Shown: in pieces, positions 1-5,459 of the stretch
Position numbering within the stretch: the stretch's first letter is position 1
Layout: each line of letters starts with the position of its first letter
Source of the DNA: a bacterium
Lineage (GTDB): Bacteria > Cyanobacteriota > Vampirovibrionia > Obscuribacterales > Obscuribacteraceae
Direction of reading: 5' to 3'
NCBI GenBank assembly: GCA_030431355.1
Contig: JAUIJG010000355.1
Location: 1 to 5,524, forward strand
Length of the DNA stretch: 5,524 nucleotides
Notes under the pieces: generated by a model
The model's input: the letters and a program-made list of their open reading frames with translations, nothing else
What the model was told of the DNA's origin: nothing
The model's database searches: none
Position numbers and translations under genes: made by a program

Positions 1-192
1 TGCGGCCTCAGTGTAGGAAAGCACTTTTGTTTGAAAGACGACTCCGGCGGCAAAGAACAGTGCCGCGCTAAATAGGGCAGCCTGTCGCCAATCCAATTGA
101 CGGTAGGTCTTCCAGATGTTGAAGGTGAGGAAGACCAGAAAAGTCAGGACTGCCAGGGTCCCTGCGGCAAAGTAGAAAGCTTCCAATGGCAT
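1..192 (-). CDS. Small membrane protein, N-terminal part only (cut by window edge)
   Basis: An open frame of 64 codons starts at ATG 190-192 and runs off the left edge without a stop. The protein begins MPLEAFYFAAG and shows two hydrophobic stretches, at about residues 6-27 and 37-55. They are separated by a short polar, basic loop (KTYRQLDWRQ), as in a two-helix hairpin of an inner-membrane protein. An AGGA Shine-Dalgarno lies 7 nt before the ATG, which supports this start. No family was recognised, and the missing C-terminus could hold the informative domain. The gene follows the TPR-protease gene on the same strand after a 79-nt gap. That gap holds a promoter-like element with a direct repeat, so the gene may be transcribed on its own. 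The coding call is fairly sure; the function is unknown. Confidence 0.7.
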   Translation of the reverse strand, partial: MPLEAFYFAAGTLAVLTFLVFLTFNIWKTYRQLDWRQAALFSAALFFAAGVVFQTKVLSYTEAA

Positions 193-225
193 TGCCAATT
201 CCTGTTTATTCTCATTCTACTCTCT

Positions 226-259
226 ATCTTAGCTCTTTTTAGTGGCAGAACCGTGGCAG
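226..259 (-). promoter_or_regulatory. Candidate promoter with PhoB-box-like direct repeat
   Basis: Read on the minus strand, two identical heptamers CTGCCAC are separated by 4 nt (GGTT). Exactly 10 nt later comes TAAGAT, which matches 4 of 6 bases of a -10 hexamer. A start site would fall near 219, giving a leader of about 27 nt before the ATG at 192. No -35 consensus is visible at the usual distance. The known PhoB box of E. coli is two CTGTCA(T/C) heptamers with a 4-nt spacer, lying about 10 nt upstream of the -10 and replacing the -35. Each heptamer here differs from that at one position, and the spacer is not AT-rich. PhoB or related OmpR-family control is inferred from this match alone. 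Confidence 0.4.
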
Positions 260-271
260 TTTTTCATCGAT

Positions 272-1753
272 TCAAGGACGCACCGGATAGGTTTCGTACA
301 GCTTCATGGCTGTGGCTTTGTCCCTGTTGGTCAAAGCCGGCCAGATGGATGGCGATTCGGAGAAGAACATGATGTCTTGGTTGTTGTTCGAGTGTCCGTT
401 GATGCCGATGGCGTGACCTACTTCGTGCAAGCAGACTTTGGTGAACTGGTCCCGGCTCATCGGTTGTCCAGGTTCTCCAGGCGTGGTTAAAATTGTCATC
501 GTGGCCCGAGTGATGGCAACACTTTGACCGTCTGAAAGGGGCTGACCGGAGAGTCTTGTCAGACCGCCTTCCACAAGTCTTCCTCTGTCCATAACCTGAT
601 TGGGGTTATCTGTCCACTGGCAAATTATATTTGCTGATCTTATATCCGGTGCCAGGGAGAAGAGGAGCTTGTTGCCTGTGGCAGTTGCCCAGGTGGAGAA
701 GGCGTCCATCAATGTCTTTTGATAGAAGGGCTGGTAGCCTGGAACGGATTGTCCGTTTGCAATAAATACCTTGATCGGTATGGCATCTGGTGCCCAGCGG
801 AAGAATTTGCCACCGCTTGCAGCGCTGGCCAGATAGTCTGGGGCATTTCCTTGAGCCCTCTGCCATCCGGTACCGCCTCGATAGGCTCCTCCCATCTGTC
901 CGGGGGATCTTCCGCCTTGTCCAGGATTTTGTCGGGCTTGCTGTTCCAATCCCTTTATTCGACCTGCTATATCTCTGGCTTTAGGAGATCCGGGGTTCTC
1001 TCTCAAGTATCTTTGATACCACTGAATGGCGGAGTTGGCCTCTCCCATGCTCTGGTAGTTGGAGGCGATGTTGATGATGCTCTCTTTTTGGGAGTGATCT
1101 AGTGATAGGGCTCTTTTAAATTCGTTTATAGCCTGGCTATGGTCACCGGATTTTGCCAGGGCGTAGCCCATGTAGAAGTGTCCCGGTGCCCATTCGGGGT
1201 TATTTCTGATTACTTGGGAAAATGTGTTGATAGCTTCTCGGGTCCGTCCACTGTTTAGCTGGGCTTGCCCTCTTTCCATGGATGAGCGCATGTTGTTCTG
1301 GCTGCGGCGGGTGCCGGCTTGCCTGAGGTAACCTTCTACCTGGGCTCTTTCCGGAGCGTTGGGATTCTCCTGGAGGTATTGTTCCAGGTAGGGAACGGCG
1401 AGATCCAATCGACCGGCGTTCATATAGCAGGTGCCTAGATTGATCTTAATGAAAGACATGGACGGATTGAGTTCCAGTGCCTTTTTGTATTCGACTATGG
1501 CTTTCTGGGTATCGAGACTGTTTTGATAGGCCATGCCCAGGTAGCCATGCACCTCTCCGGCTTCAGGATCGGCTTGTTCGGCTTTGCGTAAAACTCTTAT
1601 TGCTTGTTTGAAATTTCTTGCATTGATCAATTGCTCCGCTTCCTGGCACATGGCTCTTGCTTGATCATTGATAGAGAAAGCCGGTGGGAATGAAAAAGAG
1701 AATGCCACTAAAAGTAGTGCTATCGTATTTGGGAGTTTGTTTCGCTTCGGCAC
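272..1753 (-). CDS. Secreted TPR protein with C-terminal matrixin-like zinc metalloprotease domain
   Basis: The 493-residue product starts at GTG 1751-1753. An in-frame stop lies eight codons upstream, and the next ATG (Met35) would lose the signal peptide, so GTG is preferred. AGG lies 7 nt before it. Residues 1-27 form a Sec signal: a basic start, a hydrophobic core (IALLLVAFSFSF) and a likely cut after AFS. About six TPR units follow in two groups, near 33-134 and 153-256, then a Gly/Gln-rich linker (about 266-305). The domain from about 316 to the end carries HEVGHAIGINGHS, with zinc-ligand candidates His443, His447 and His454, catalytic Glu444 and a Met-turn candidate Met462. This resembles matrixin/metzincin proteases, but the third His is one residue later than in classical HExxHxxGxxH. 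A role as an exported protease whose TPR part binds partners is inferred; the substrate is unknown. The gene is divergent from the arsC-like operon. Confidence 0.9.
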   Translation of the reverse strand: MPKRNKLPNTIALLLVAFSFSFPPAFSINDQARAMCQEAEQLINARNFKQAIRVLRKAEQADPEAGEVHGYLGMAYQNSLDTQKAIVEYKKALELNPSMSFIKINLGTCYMNAGRLDLAVPYLEQYLQENPNAPERAQVEGYLRQAGTRRSQNNMRSSMERGQAQLNSGRTREAINTFSQVIRNNPEWAPGHFYMGYALAKSGDHSQAINEFKRALSLDHSQKESIINIASNYQSMGEANSAIQWYQRYLRENPGSPKARDIAGRIKGLEQQARQNPGQGGRSPGQMGGAYRGGTGWQRAQGNAPDYLASAASGGKFFRWAPDAIPIKVFIANGQSVPGYQPFYQKTLMDAFSTWATATGNKLLFSLAPDIRSANIICQWTDNPNQVMDRGRLVEGGLTRLSGQPLSDGQSVAITRATMTILTTPGEPGQPMSRDQFTKVCLHEVGHAIGINGHSNNNQDIMFFSESPSIWPALTNRDKATAMKLYETYPVRP

Positions 1754-1796
1754 GTTCCTGCCTGTCCTGTTCTTTCATGATCTCAACGCGACTTTG

Positions 1797-1825
1797 AGTA
1801 TGACAAACTTTCAATGTCTATTCAA
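1797..1825 (-). promoter_or_regulatory. Candidate promoter of the TPR-metalloprotease gene
   Basis: On the minus strand TTGAAT (1820-1825) is followed after 17 nt by CATACT (1797-1802), each matching four of six consensus bases. TGT directly precedes the -10, giving an extended -10 TGn motif. Transcription would begin near 1790, about 37 nt before the GTG start. A 7-4-7 direct repeat overlaps the -35 and spacer. An alternative is TTGTCA with an 18-nt spacer to GATCAT just downstream. Prediction by eye only. Confidence 0.4.
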
Positions 1826-1827
1826 TG
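1810..1827. repeat. 7-4-7 direct repeat (TTCAATG x2) in divergent intergenic region
   Basis: TTCAATG occurs at 1810-1816 and again at 1821-1827 with the 4-nt spacer TCTA, an 11-bp repeat close to one helical turn. It overlaps the predicted minus-strand promoter of the metalloprotease gene and lies upstream of the extended -10 proposed for the plus-strand operon. Tandem sites of this geometry are typical of OmpR/PhoB-family response regulators. A role in controlling either gene is inferred. Confidence 0.4.
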
Positions 1828-1876
1828 ATTTGTCTTGGCGATCTGGGTCGGTTTTATCTTTGCGGTTTTTATTAAG

Positions 1877-1885
1877 TGGTATTAT
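1877..1885 (+). promoter_or_regulatory. Candidate extended -10 promoter of the arsC-like/gldA operon
   Basis: TGG followed by TATTAT gives an extended -10 element with five of six -10 bases. No good -35 is visible 16-18 nt upstream, as is common for extended -10 promoters. The start site would lie near 1892, with a leader of about 48 nt. The initiation region overlaps a perfect 11-bp odd palindrome at 1888-1898 (GGAGC T GCTCC), which could be an operator or a very short hairpin. Weak evidence from position and motif only. Confidence 0.35.
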
Positions 1886-1926
1886 TTGGAGCTGCTCCGG
1901 CTAGTGGAAGCTGTCAAGCTAATAAT

Positions 1927-1932
1927 AAGGAG
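1927..1932 (+). promoter_or_regulatory. Ribosome binding site deciding the arsC-like start
   Basis: AAGGAG lies 7 nt before ATG 1940 and is the best Shine-Dalgarno in the window. It fixes the start there, although the frame stays open upstream to a TTG at 1835. That upstream start has no ribosome binding site. Confidence 0.8.
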
Positions 1933-1939
1933 AGAGTTG

Positions 1940-2296
1940 ATGGGCGCCAAGTTTGTTCTTTATGAAAAGCCAACCTGCACCAAGTGTCGTCAGGCAAATA
2001 AGTTACTCAAAGAGACTGGGGTCGATTATGAGCGGATTAACTACTATGAAACTCCAATCAGCGCCTCAAAATTAAAGGACTTGCTCAAGAAGATGTCCCT
2101 GGGTCCCCGGGACATAATGAGAACCACCGAAAAAGTATATAGAGAGCTTGGCATAGCCAAAGGTGATTTCAGCGATAAAGAGCTTATTGACTTAATGATC
2201 GAGCATCCCGATTTGATTCAAAGGCCGATCGTCGAAAAAGGCGGTAAAGCCGTTTTGGGAAGACCGACCGAGAATATAAACGAGATCCTGAATTGA
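1940..2296 (+). CDS. ArsC/Spx-family thioredoxin-fold protein (arsenate reductase-like)
   Basis: The 118-residue product has the usual length of the ArsC/Spx/YffB family. The N-terminal strand leads into PTCTKCRQANKLL, with Cys13 and Cys16 in a CxxC arrangement as in Spx. Arg61 (DIMRT), Arg95 (QRPIV) and Arg108 (GRP) align with the three arginines that bind arsenate in E. coli ArsC (Arg60, Arg94, Arg107). The family uses the first Cys to reduce arsenate or act on disulfides with glutathione/glutaredoxin or thioredoxin. The CxxC could allow an internal disulfide without glutaredoxin. No arsR, arsB or acr3 neighbour is present, so a general redox role is as likely as arsenic resistance. The gene leads an operon with gldA, whose start is 12 nt past this stop. 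A TTG start at 1835 would add a hydrophobic N-terminal extension but lacks a ribosome binding site. Family sure; substrate not. Confidence 0.88.
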   Translation: MGAKFVLYEKPTCTKCRQANKLLKETGVDYERINYYETPISASKLKDLLKKMSLGPRDIMRTTEKVYRELGIAKGDFSDKELIDLMIEHPDLIQRPIVEKGGKAVLGRPTENINEILN

Positions 2297-2308
2297 GACC
2301 GGGGCACC

Positions 2309-3406
2309 ATGCTTAAAGAGTTCTGTGCGCCATCAAAATACATCCAGGGCAAAGGTGCTTCCGAGCATCTGGCTCTTGAGATAGCGCGAATGCAGCTTGG
2401 TAAGGGGGCTTTGATTTTGGCCGGACGCTCTGCCAGAAAGCATCTCGACAAGACCTGGAAGCGTAGTTTTAAGGCAATGGGGCTTTCTTATGATGTGTTG
2501 GATTTTGGCGGGGAATGCAGTCGCCACGAGATAGATAAGGTCAAAGTGGCGGTTTTTGTATCCGGAGCCAGTGTGATTGTGGCTGCCGGAGGAGGCAAAG
2601 TTATAGATACAGCCCGGGCAGCAGCCAGCGATGAAGATCTTCCGGTGGTTGTTTGTCCCACGGTTGCTTCCAGCGACGCGCCCTGCAGCAAGCTGTCGGT
2701 GCTTTATTCTAATGACGGAGTTTTCGATTCCTACTTGTTCTTCAAGAGAAATCCCGACCTTGTATTAGTTGATTCTTCCATGGTGGCTAAGGCACCGGCC
2801 AGACTTCTGGTGGCCGGCATGGGCGATGCTCTTGCCACCTGGTTTGAAGCCAGGGCGGTGAGAGAGGCTTGCAAAAAGAATCAGGTGGGTGGCTATCCTA
2901 CTGTGAGCGCCACCAGTCTGGCTAAGCTCTGTTATGAAACTTTGCTTGAAAACGGAGCGGCTTCTATCAAATCCCTGGAGCGTGAAGAAGTGGATGACGC
3001 TCTTGAGAGGGTAATTGAAGCCAACACCTTACTTTCCGGTCTCGGCTTTGAATCGGGCGGGCTTGCGGTGGCACACTCGGTGCACAATGGGTTGACCACG
3101 ATTCCGGAAACCCATGATTTTTATCATGGAGAGAAAGTTTCTTTTGGAACTCTGGTGCAGATTGTCCTGGAGAAAAGGACGGATGAGGAGCTGGAACAAG
3201 TCCTGGAATTTTGCAATAGTGTCGGCTTGCCTGTCTGTCTTGAACAGGTGGGAATAGTAAACAGCTCTGATGAGATAATCGAAAGAATCGCCAAAAGAAC
3301 CGTGGCGCCTGGTGAAACAGCCCATAATGAACCTTTCCCTGTGAATGCCGAGATGGTCGCCGCCGCCATTGTGGAAGCCGATAAGCTTGGCCGGCAGAGT
3401 CTTTGA
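2309..3406 (+). CDS. gldA: Glycerol dehydrogenase, iron-type/GldA family
   Basis: The 365-residue product matches the usual length of NAD-dependent glycerol dehydrogenase, which oxidises glycerol to dihydroxyacetone in the cytosol. Visible motifs in order are IQGKGA (12-17), the nucleotide-binding GGGKVIDTARA (94-104), and SSDAPCSKLSV (121-131), whose Asp123 corresponds to the substrate-region Asp of STDAPTSALSV in known GldA. Next come AKAPARLLVAGMGDALATWFEARA (160-183), AHSVHNG (255-261) and YHGEKVSFG (272-280). Zinc-ligand candidates are Asp173, His256 and His273, almost the numbering of the Bacillus enzyme (173, 256, 274). ATG 2309 has only a weak GGGG upstream, and the 12-nt gap after the arsC-like stop suggests translational coupling. 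The sn-glycerol-1-phosphate dehydrogenase relatives share the fold, but the DAP and MGDALATWFEA motifs favour GldA. No dihydroxyacetone kinase is next to it. No clear intrinsic terminator follows. Confidence 0.93.
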   Translation: MLKEFCAPSKYIQGKGASEHLALEIARMQLGKGALILAGRSARKHLDKTWKRSFKAMGLSYDVLDFGGECSRHEIDKVKVAVFVSGASVIVAAGGGKVIDTARAAASDEDLPVVVCPTVASSDAPCSKLSVLYSNDGVFDSYLFFKRNPDLVLVDSSMVAKAPARLLVAGMGDALATWFEARAVREACKKNQVGGYPTVSATSLAKLCYETLLENGAASIKSLEREEVDDALERVIEANTLLSGLGFESGGLAVAHSVHNGLTTIPETHDFYHGEKVSFGTLVQIVLEKRTDEELEQVLEFCNSVGLPVCLEQVGIVNSSDEIIERIAKRTVAPGETAHNEPFPVNAEMVAAAIVEADKLGRQSL

Positions 3407-3465
3407 GCATAGAGCTTCGTGCCTTTCAAATAGGCTATTGCCGCTTTATAGATATAAGACTCCTT

Positions 3466-3494
3466 TTGAATTTAATCTTCGGATTCTTTATAGT
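3466..3494 (+). promoter_or_regulatory. Candidate promoter of the 164-residue hypothetical gene
   Basis: TTGAAT (3466-3471, four of six -35 bases) is followed after a 17-nt spacer by TATAGT (3489-3494, five of six -10 bases). The start site would be near 3501, about 53 nt before ATG 3554. The 147-nt gap after gldA also fits separate transcription. A purine-rich GGGGAGG at 3506-3512 lies early in this leader, too far from the ATG to serve as its ribosome binding site. Confidence 0.5.
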
Positions 3495-3553
3495 TACTCT
3501 GTCTTGGGGAGGATGATTACCTCTTAGCCGATTGGCAAAAACAGGTTTTCCAT

Positions 3554-4048
3554 ATGCTTTTAATTCTTGTGTCCCTTGTCTGTCTTACCGCCTCGTTTAA
3601 TTCGGAGTCGGTGGCCGATTGGTACTGGGACTTTATCTACAAAGGAAAAGTGAAAGCAGCCCAGGAATTGTTGAATTCCGGACTGGAACGGGCCCCTTCA
3701 CAACTGGACAGAAATCCTTCCTGGCAACCCGGCGAGCCCATATCATTTCAGGTACCGACAATGAATGGTCCGGTTCCCGTGACCGGGTACCAACCTCGTC
3801 CGGTTGAGATCGGCTATGTAACCAGGGCTCAGCGTGGTGGGGCTTTCGTTGTTTATTATCGTCCTCTTGTTCCCCGGCAATGTGTGCTGGAGCCGAGCTG
3901 GCAGAATGCCCGGTCTCTGGTTCGTAAACCTAAACCGGCAAGAGTGCCTGGAGACAACATTTCTCGTTATCTTTCCCTCTGGGGAAAAGTTTTAGCCCTG
4001 ATTCTGTTTTTCTTCGGAATAACATCAGTGGCCAAAAACACCATGTAG
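3554..4048 (+). CDS. Hypothetical protein with N-terminal signal-like and C-terminal membrane segments
   Basis: This is a 164-residue protein of no family I recognise. Residues 1-15 (LLILVSLVCLTA) are hydrophobic and may be a signal peptide or anchor, although a basic N-region is missing. Residues 22-50 contain an aromatic stretch (DWYWDFIY) and a possible short helix. The middle (about 51-130) is rich in Pro, Arg and Gln, with two related pieces, NPSWQPGEP and EPSWQNARS. Residues 139-156 are strongly hydrophobic (YLSLWGKVLALILFFFG), followed by a short polar tail, so it is probably membrane-attached at the C-terminus. ATG 3554 is the first possible start after an in-frame TAG at about 3492. 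Its ribosome binding site is poor (AGG 9 nt upstream). The gene is convergent with the hydrolase gene, only 31 bp apart. The absence of a competing frame and a good upstream promoter support it as coding; the function is unknown. Confidence 0.65.
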   Translation: MLLILVSLVCLTASFNSESVADWYWDFIYKGKVKAAQELLNSGLERAPSQLDRNPSWQPGEPISFQVPTMNGPVPVTGYQPRPVEIGYVTRAQRGGAFVVYYRPLVPRQCVLEPSWQNARSLVRKPKPARVPGDNISRYLSLWGKVLALILFFFGITSVAKNTM

Positions 4049-4079
4049 TTGGAGTCTGGCACTACGAATTCAGGACCCG

Positions 4080-5312
4080 TCAGGCAACATTGGTGGAGCC
4101 GTTATCCCAGCCCTGGACCATACCTTTGACGTTGGCTATGTAGGCTGAGGTGTTGTTCTCCGAGGTCGGCGCGTAGGTATGCAGTACCTGGGATAGATGG
4201 GTATAGCCTCTTCCACCTTCGGATTGCGGAGCCAGATATTTATCGTTTATGAGTCTGTACCAGTCTTTGACCCCTTCGTCCCAGTTGTTGTAGGCGCGGA
4301 AGCCTTTGTAAGATCCTGCCGGACCTTCGCCTTTTATGTTGCCGAAGCTCTTGGTGGTTCTTGCCACTCCTGCAGTTCCTGCGCTGGATTCTTGAATGAA
4401 GAATCCCAGGGCTACAGCCGGGTTTATACCGGTTCTTACCCCTTCGTCATAGATCAATTGACCAAGACCGGCGGCTGGCGAGCCGTATGACTTGAGGACT
4501 TCGTCTATCTTTTCTGCGGTAATGGTCGGGGGACCTTTCATGACAAGGTCACCTTGAACAGGTCTGAAAGTCTCTATATTGCCCCTGGGACCGGCTTCGG
4601 ATGGTGTCCATGCCCGTCCCGAATTATCCGTGGCTCCTGGATTGCTCATGCTTGCCGATCTTCCCGGGCTGCTTGAGCGTCCCGACGGAGAAAAGGGTGT
4701 GGCAGAGTGGCTGCGACCGGATGAGGGTCTGTAATTGCTTGCCGCCGGGCTGCTATTGCCCGGATCATAATCAGGTGCTGTTGCAGGACGATTGGCGCTT
4801 CTGTTATCACCCGATGTGTCTGGTTGGGCATGCAGCTTGTCCATCCATTCCTGGGGGACAGGCTTGCCCGGGTTGTATTTCTGATAGTAGCGAATAAGCT
4901 CTCTTACTGTGGCTTTCTGGGCTTCGTTGGCGGCTTTAATAGCCTCTGCATCGTTGCCCTCCACCTGGATATTCAAATTGCCGTCGCTGGCGATCACGGA
5001 CTTGTTGGGATTTTGGCGTAGCTTGCCGTCTTCTCCCACGATGAAGTCCGGCTCTACTCCGGCTGCTTCATTTTGTTCAGCGGTGGTGACCTTAACTTCG
5101 CCTATATTCAGGAAGTAAGGTTCCAGGGTCTGGATTTCCACCGGGGCCGAGTCAGTAATCTGTACGGGCGGCAAAGCCTTTGCTGCAGCCGGTGGGGCTT
5201 GATTGTCCCCGAGGCTGAGCGAGTCTAAACTAAGGCTGGAAAAGTTAGCGCCGCTTGCTGACTTTGCTGGGCCGCTTGGCAGGTCAGAGATATCAAAACC
5301 TTTTACGGACAT
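4080..5312 (-). CDS. Modular protein with C-terminal glucosaminidase/lysozyme-like domain
   Basis: The 410-residue product has three regions. Residues 1-60 are Ser/Ala/Pro-rich. About 60-165 looks structured, with a predicted helix near 122-147. About 165-245 is a disordered Ser/Gly/Arg/Pro linker. Residues 262-405 resemble the glucosaminidase (GH73-type) or wider lysozyme-like fold: ALGFFIQESSAGTAG with candidate catalytic Glu308, then SFGNIKG (322-328), YNNWDEGVKDWYRLI (341-355) and TYAPTSENNTSAYIANV (379-395). Such domains cut the glycan strands of peptidoglycan. The sequence starts MSVKGFDISDLPSG with no Sec signal, and a stop codon directly precedes the ATG, so no longer start exists. 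Export must use another route, or the enzyme acts after lysis or within an apparatus. AAGGA lies 8 nt upstream of the ATG. A lytic transglycosylase is the main alternative. The domain call is good at superfamily level; the cellular role is unknown. Confidence 0.82.
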   Translation of the reverse strand: MSVKGFDISDLPSGPAKSASGANFSSLSLDSLSLGDNQAPPAAAKALPPVQITDSAPVEIQTLEPYFLNIGEVKVTTAEQNEAAGVEPDFIVGEDGKLRQNPNKSVIASDGNLNIQVEGNDAEAIKAANEAQKATVRELIRYYQKYNPGKPVPQEWMDKLHAQPDTSGDNRSANRPATAPDYDPGNSSPAASNYRPSSGRSHSATPFSPSGRSSSPGRSASMSNPGATDNSGRAWTPSEAGPRGNIETFRPVQGDLVMKGPPTITAEKIDEVLKSYGSPAAGLGQLIYDEGVRTGINPAVALGFFIQESSAGTAGVARTTKSFGNIKGEGPAGSYKGFRAYNNWDEGVKDWYRLINDKYLAPQSEGGRGYTHLSQVLHTYAPTSENNTSAYIANVKGMVQGWDNGSTNVA

Positions 5313-5422
5313 TTAGTGTTTCCTTCTTACTTCAGTAAGCCAACGACTCCGGCAGGGAAGTTGCTGCGTTTGCGGCGTGGAGCCTATTGCTTTCTGAGGT
5401 TTGTGCGATGAGTGATATCAAA
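5313..5422 (-). other. Predicted 5' leader of the hydrolase gene
   Basis: About 100 nt of noncoding sequence separate the predicted start site (near 5416) from the ATG at 5312. Apart from the hairpin next to the ribosome binding site I see no recognisable riboswitch or structured RNA. On the opposite strand a 28-codon frame begins at 5408 with GAGG 8 nt upstream. It is too short to call as a gene. Confidence 0.3.
5321..5339 (-). promoter_or_regulatory. Ribosome binding site with abutting small stem-loop
   Basis: On the minus strand a perfect 5-bp hairpin (CTTAC, loop TGAA, GTAAG; 5326-5339) ends directly at the AAGGA Shine-Dalgarno (5321-5325) of the hydrolase gene. The stem is short and only moderately stable. 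It could affect ribosome access, or be coincidence. Confidence 0.35.
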
Positions 5423-5451
5423 AGAATAGGATTATCTGTCTGCCGGGTCAA
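5423..5451 (-). promoter_or_regulatory. Candidate sigma-70-type promoter of the glucosaminidase-like gene
   Basis: On the minus strand TTGACC (5446-5451, five of six -35 bases) is followed after exactly 17 nt by TATTCT (5423-5428, four of six -10 bases). This is the best -35/-10 pair in the window. It points at the hydrolase gene and predicts a leader of about 104 nt. A cluster of GTGGG motifs lies immediately upstream. Confidence 0.5.
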
Positions 5452-5459
5452 TCTAAGAA

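Noticed and set aside
97..490. Two plus-strand open frames at the left side
   Set aside because: They are antisense to the membrane-protein start and to the end of the metalloprotease gene, and one would read through the zinc motif region on the wrong strand.
719..1102. 127-codon plus-strand open frame
   Set aside because: It lies wholly inside the TPR-metalloprotease gene on the opposite strand, whose signal peptide, repeats and zinc motif are clear. It has no recognisable domain or ribosome binding site.
1912..1917. Perfect TTGACA on the minus strand in the divergent region
   Set aside because: No -10-like hexamer lies 15-19 nt downstream; the nearest A/T-rich candidate is about 27 nt away. 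I did not call it a promoter.
2094..2114. Inverted repeat of TGTCCC/GGGACA with an internal palindrome
   Set aside because: It lies inside the arsC-like coding region over conserved Leu-Gly-Pro-Arg-Asp codons, so coding constraint explains it well enough.
2967..3429. Three overlapping minus-strand open frames of 98-147 codons
   Set aside because: They are antisense to the C-terminal part of gldA, whose zinc-site motifs continue intact to its stop. The frames show no domain.
3506..3527. GGGGAGG followed directly by ATG and a four-codon frame
   Set aside because: There is no spacing between the purine run and the ATG, so it cannot work as a normal ribosome binding site, and the peptide would be only four residues. 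Attenuation is not supported by any hairpin.
4021..4079. Possible terminator between the convergent genes
   Set aside because: The only pairing seen is AGTGGCCA with TGGCACT, which needs a bulge and a loop of about 20 nt and has no U-run. It is not a convincing intrinsic terminator.
4197..5118. Several plus-strand open frames opposite the glucosaminidase-like gene
   Set aside because: They are shadows of the 410-residue gene, whose catalytic-domain motifs are in the minus-strand frame. Their compositions are Cys- and Ser-rich in the manner of antisense frames.
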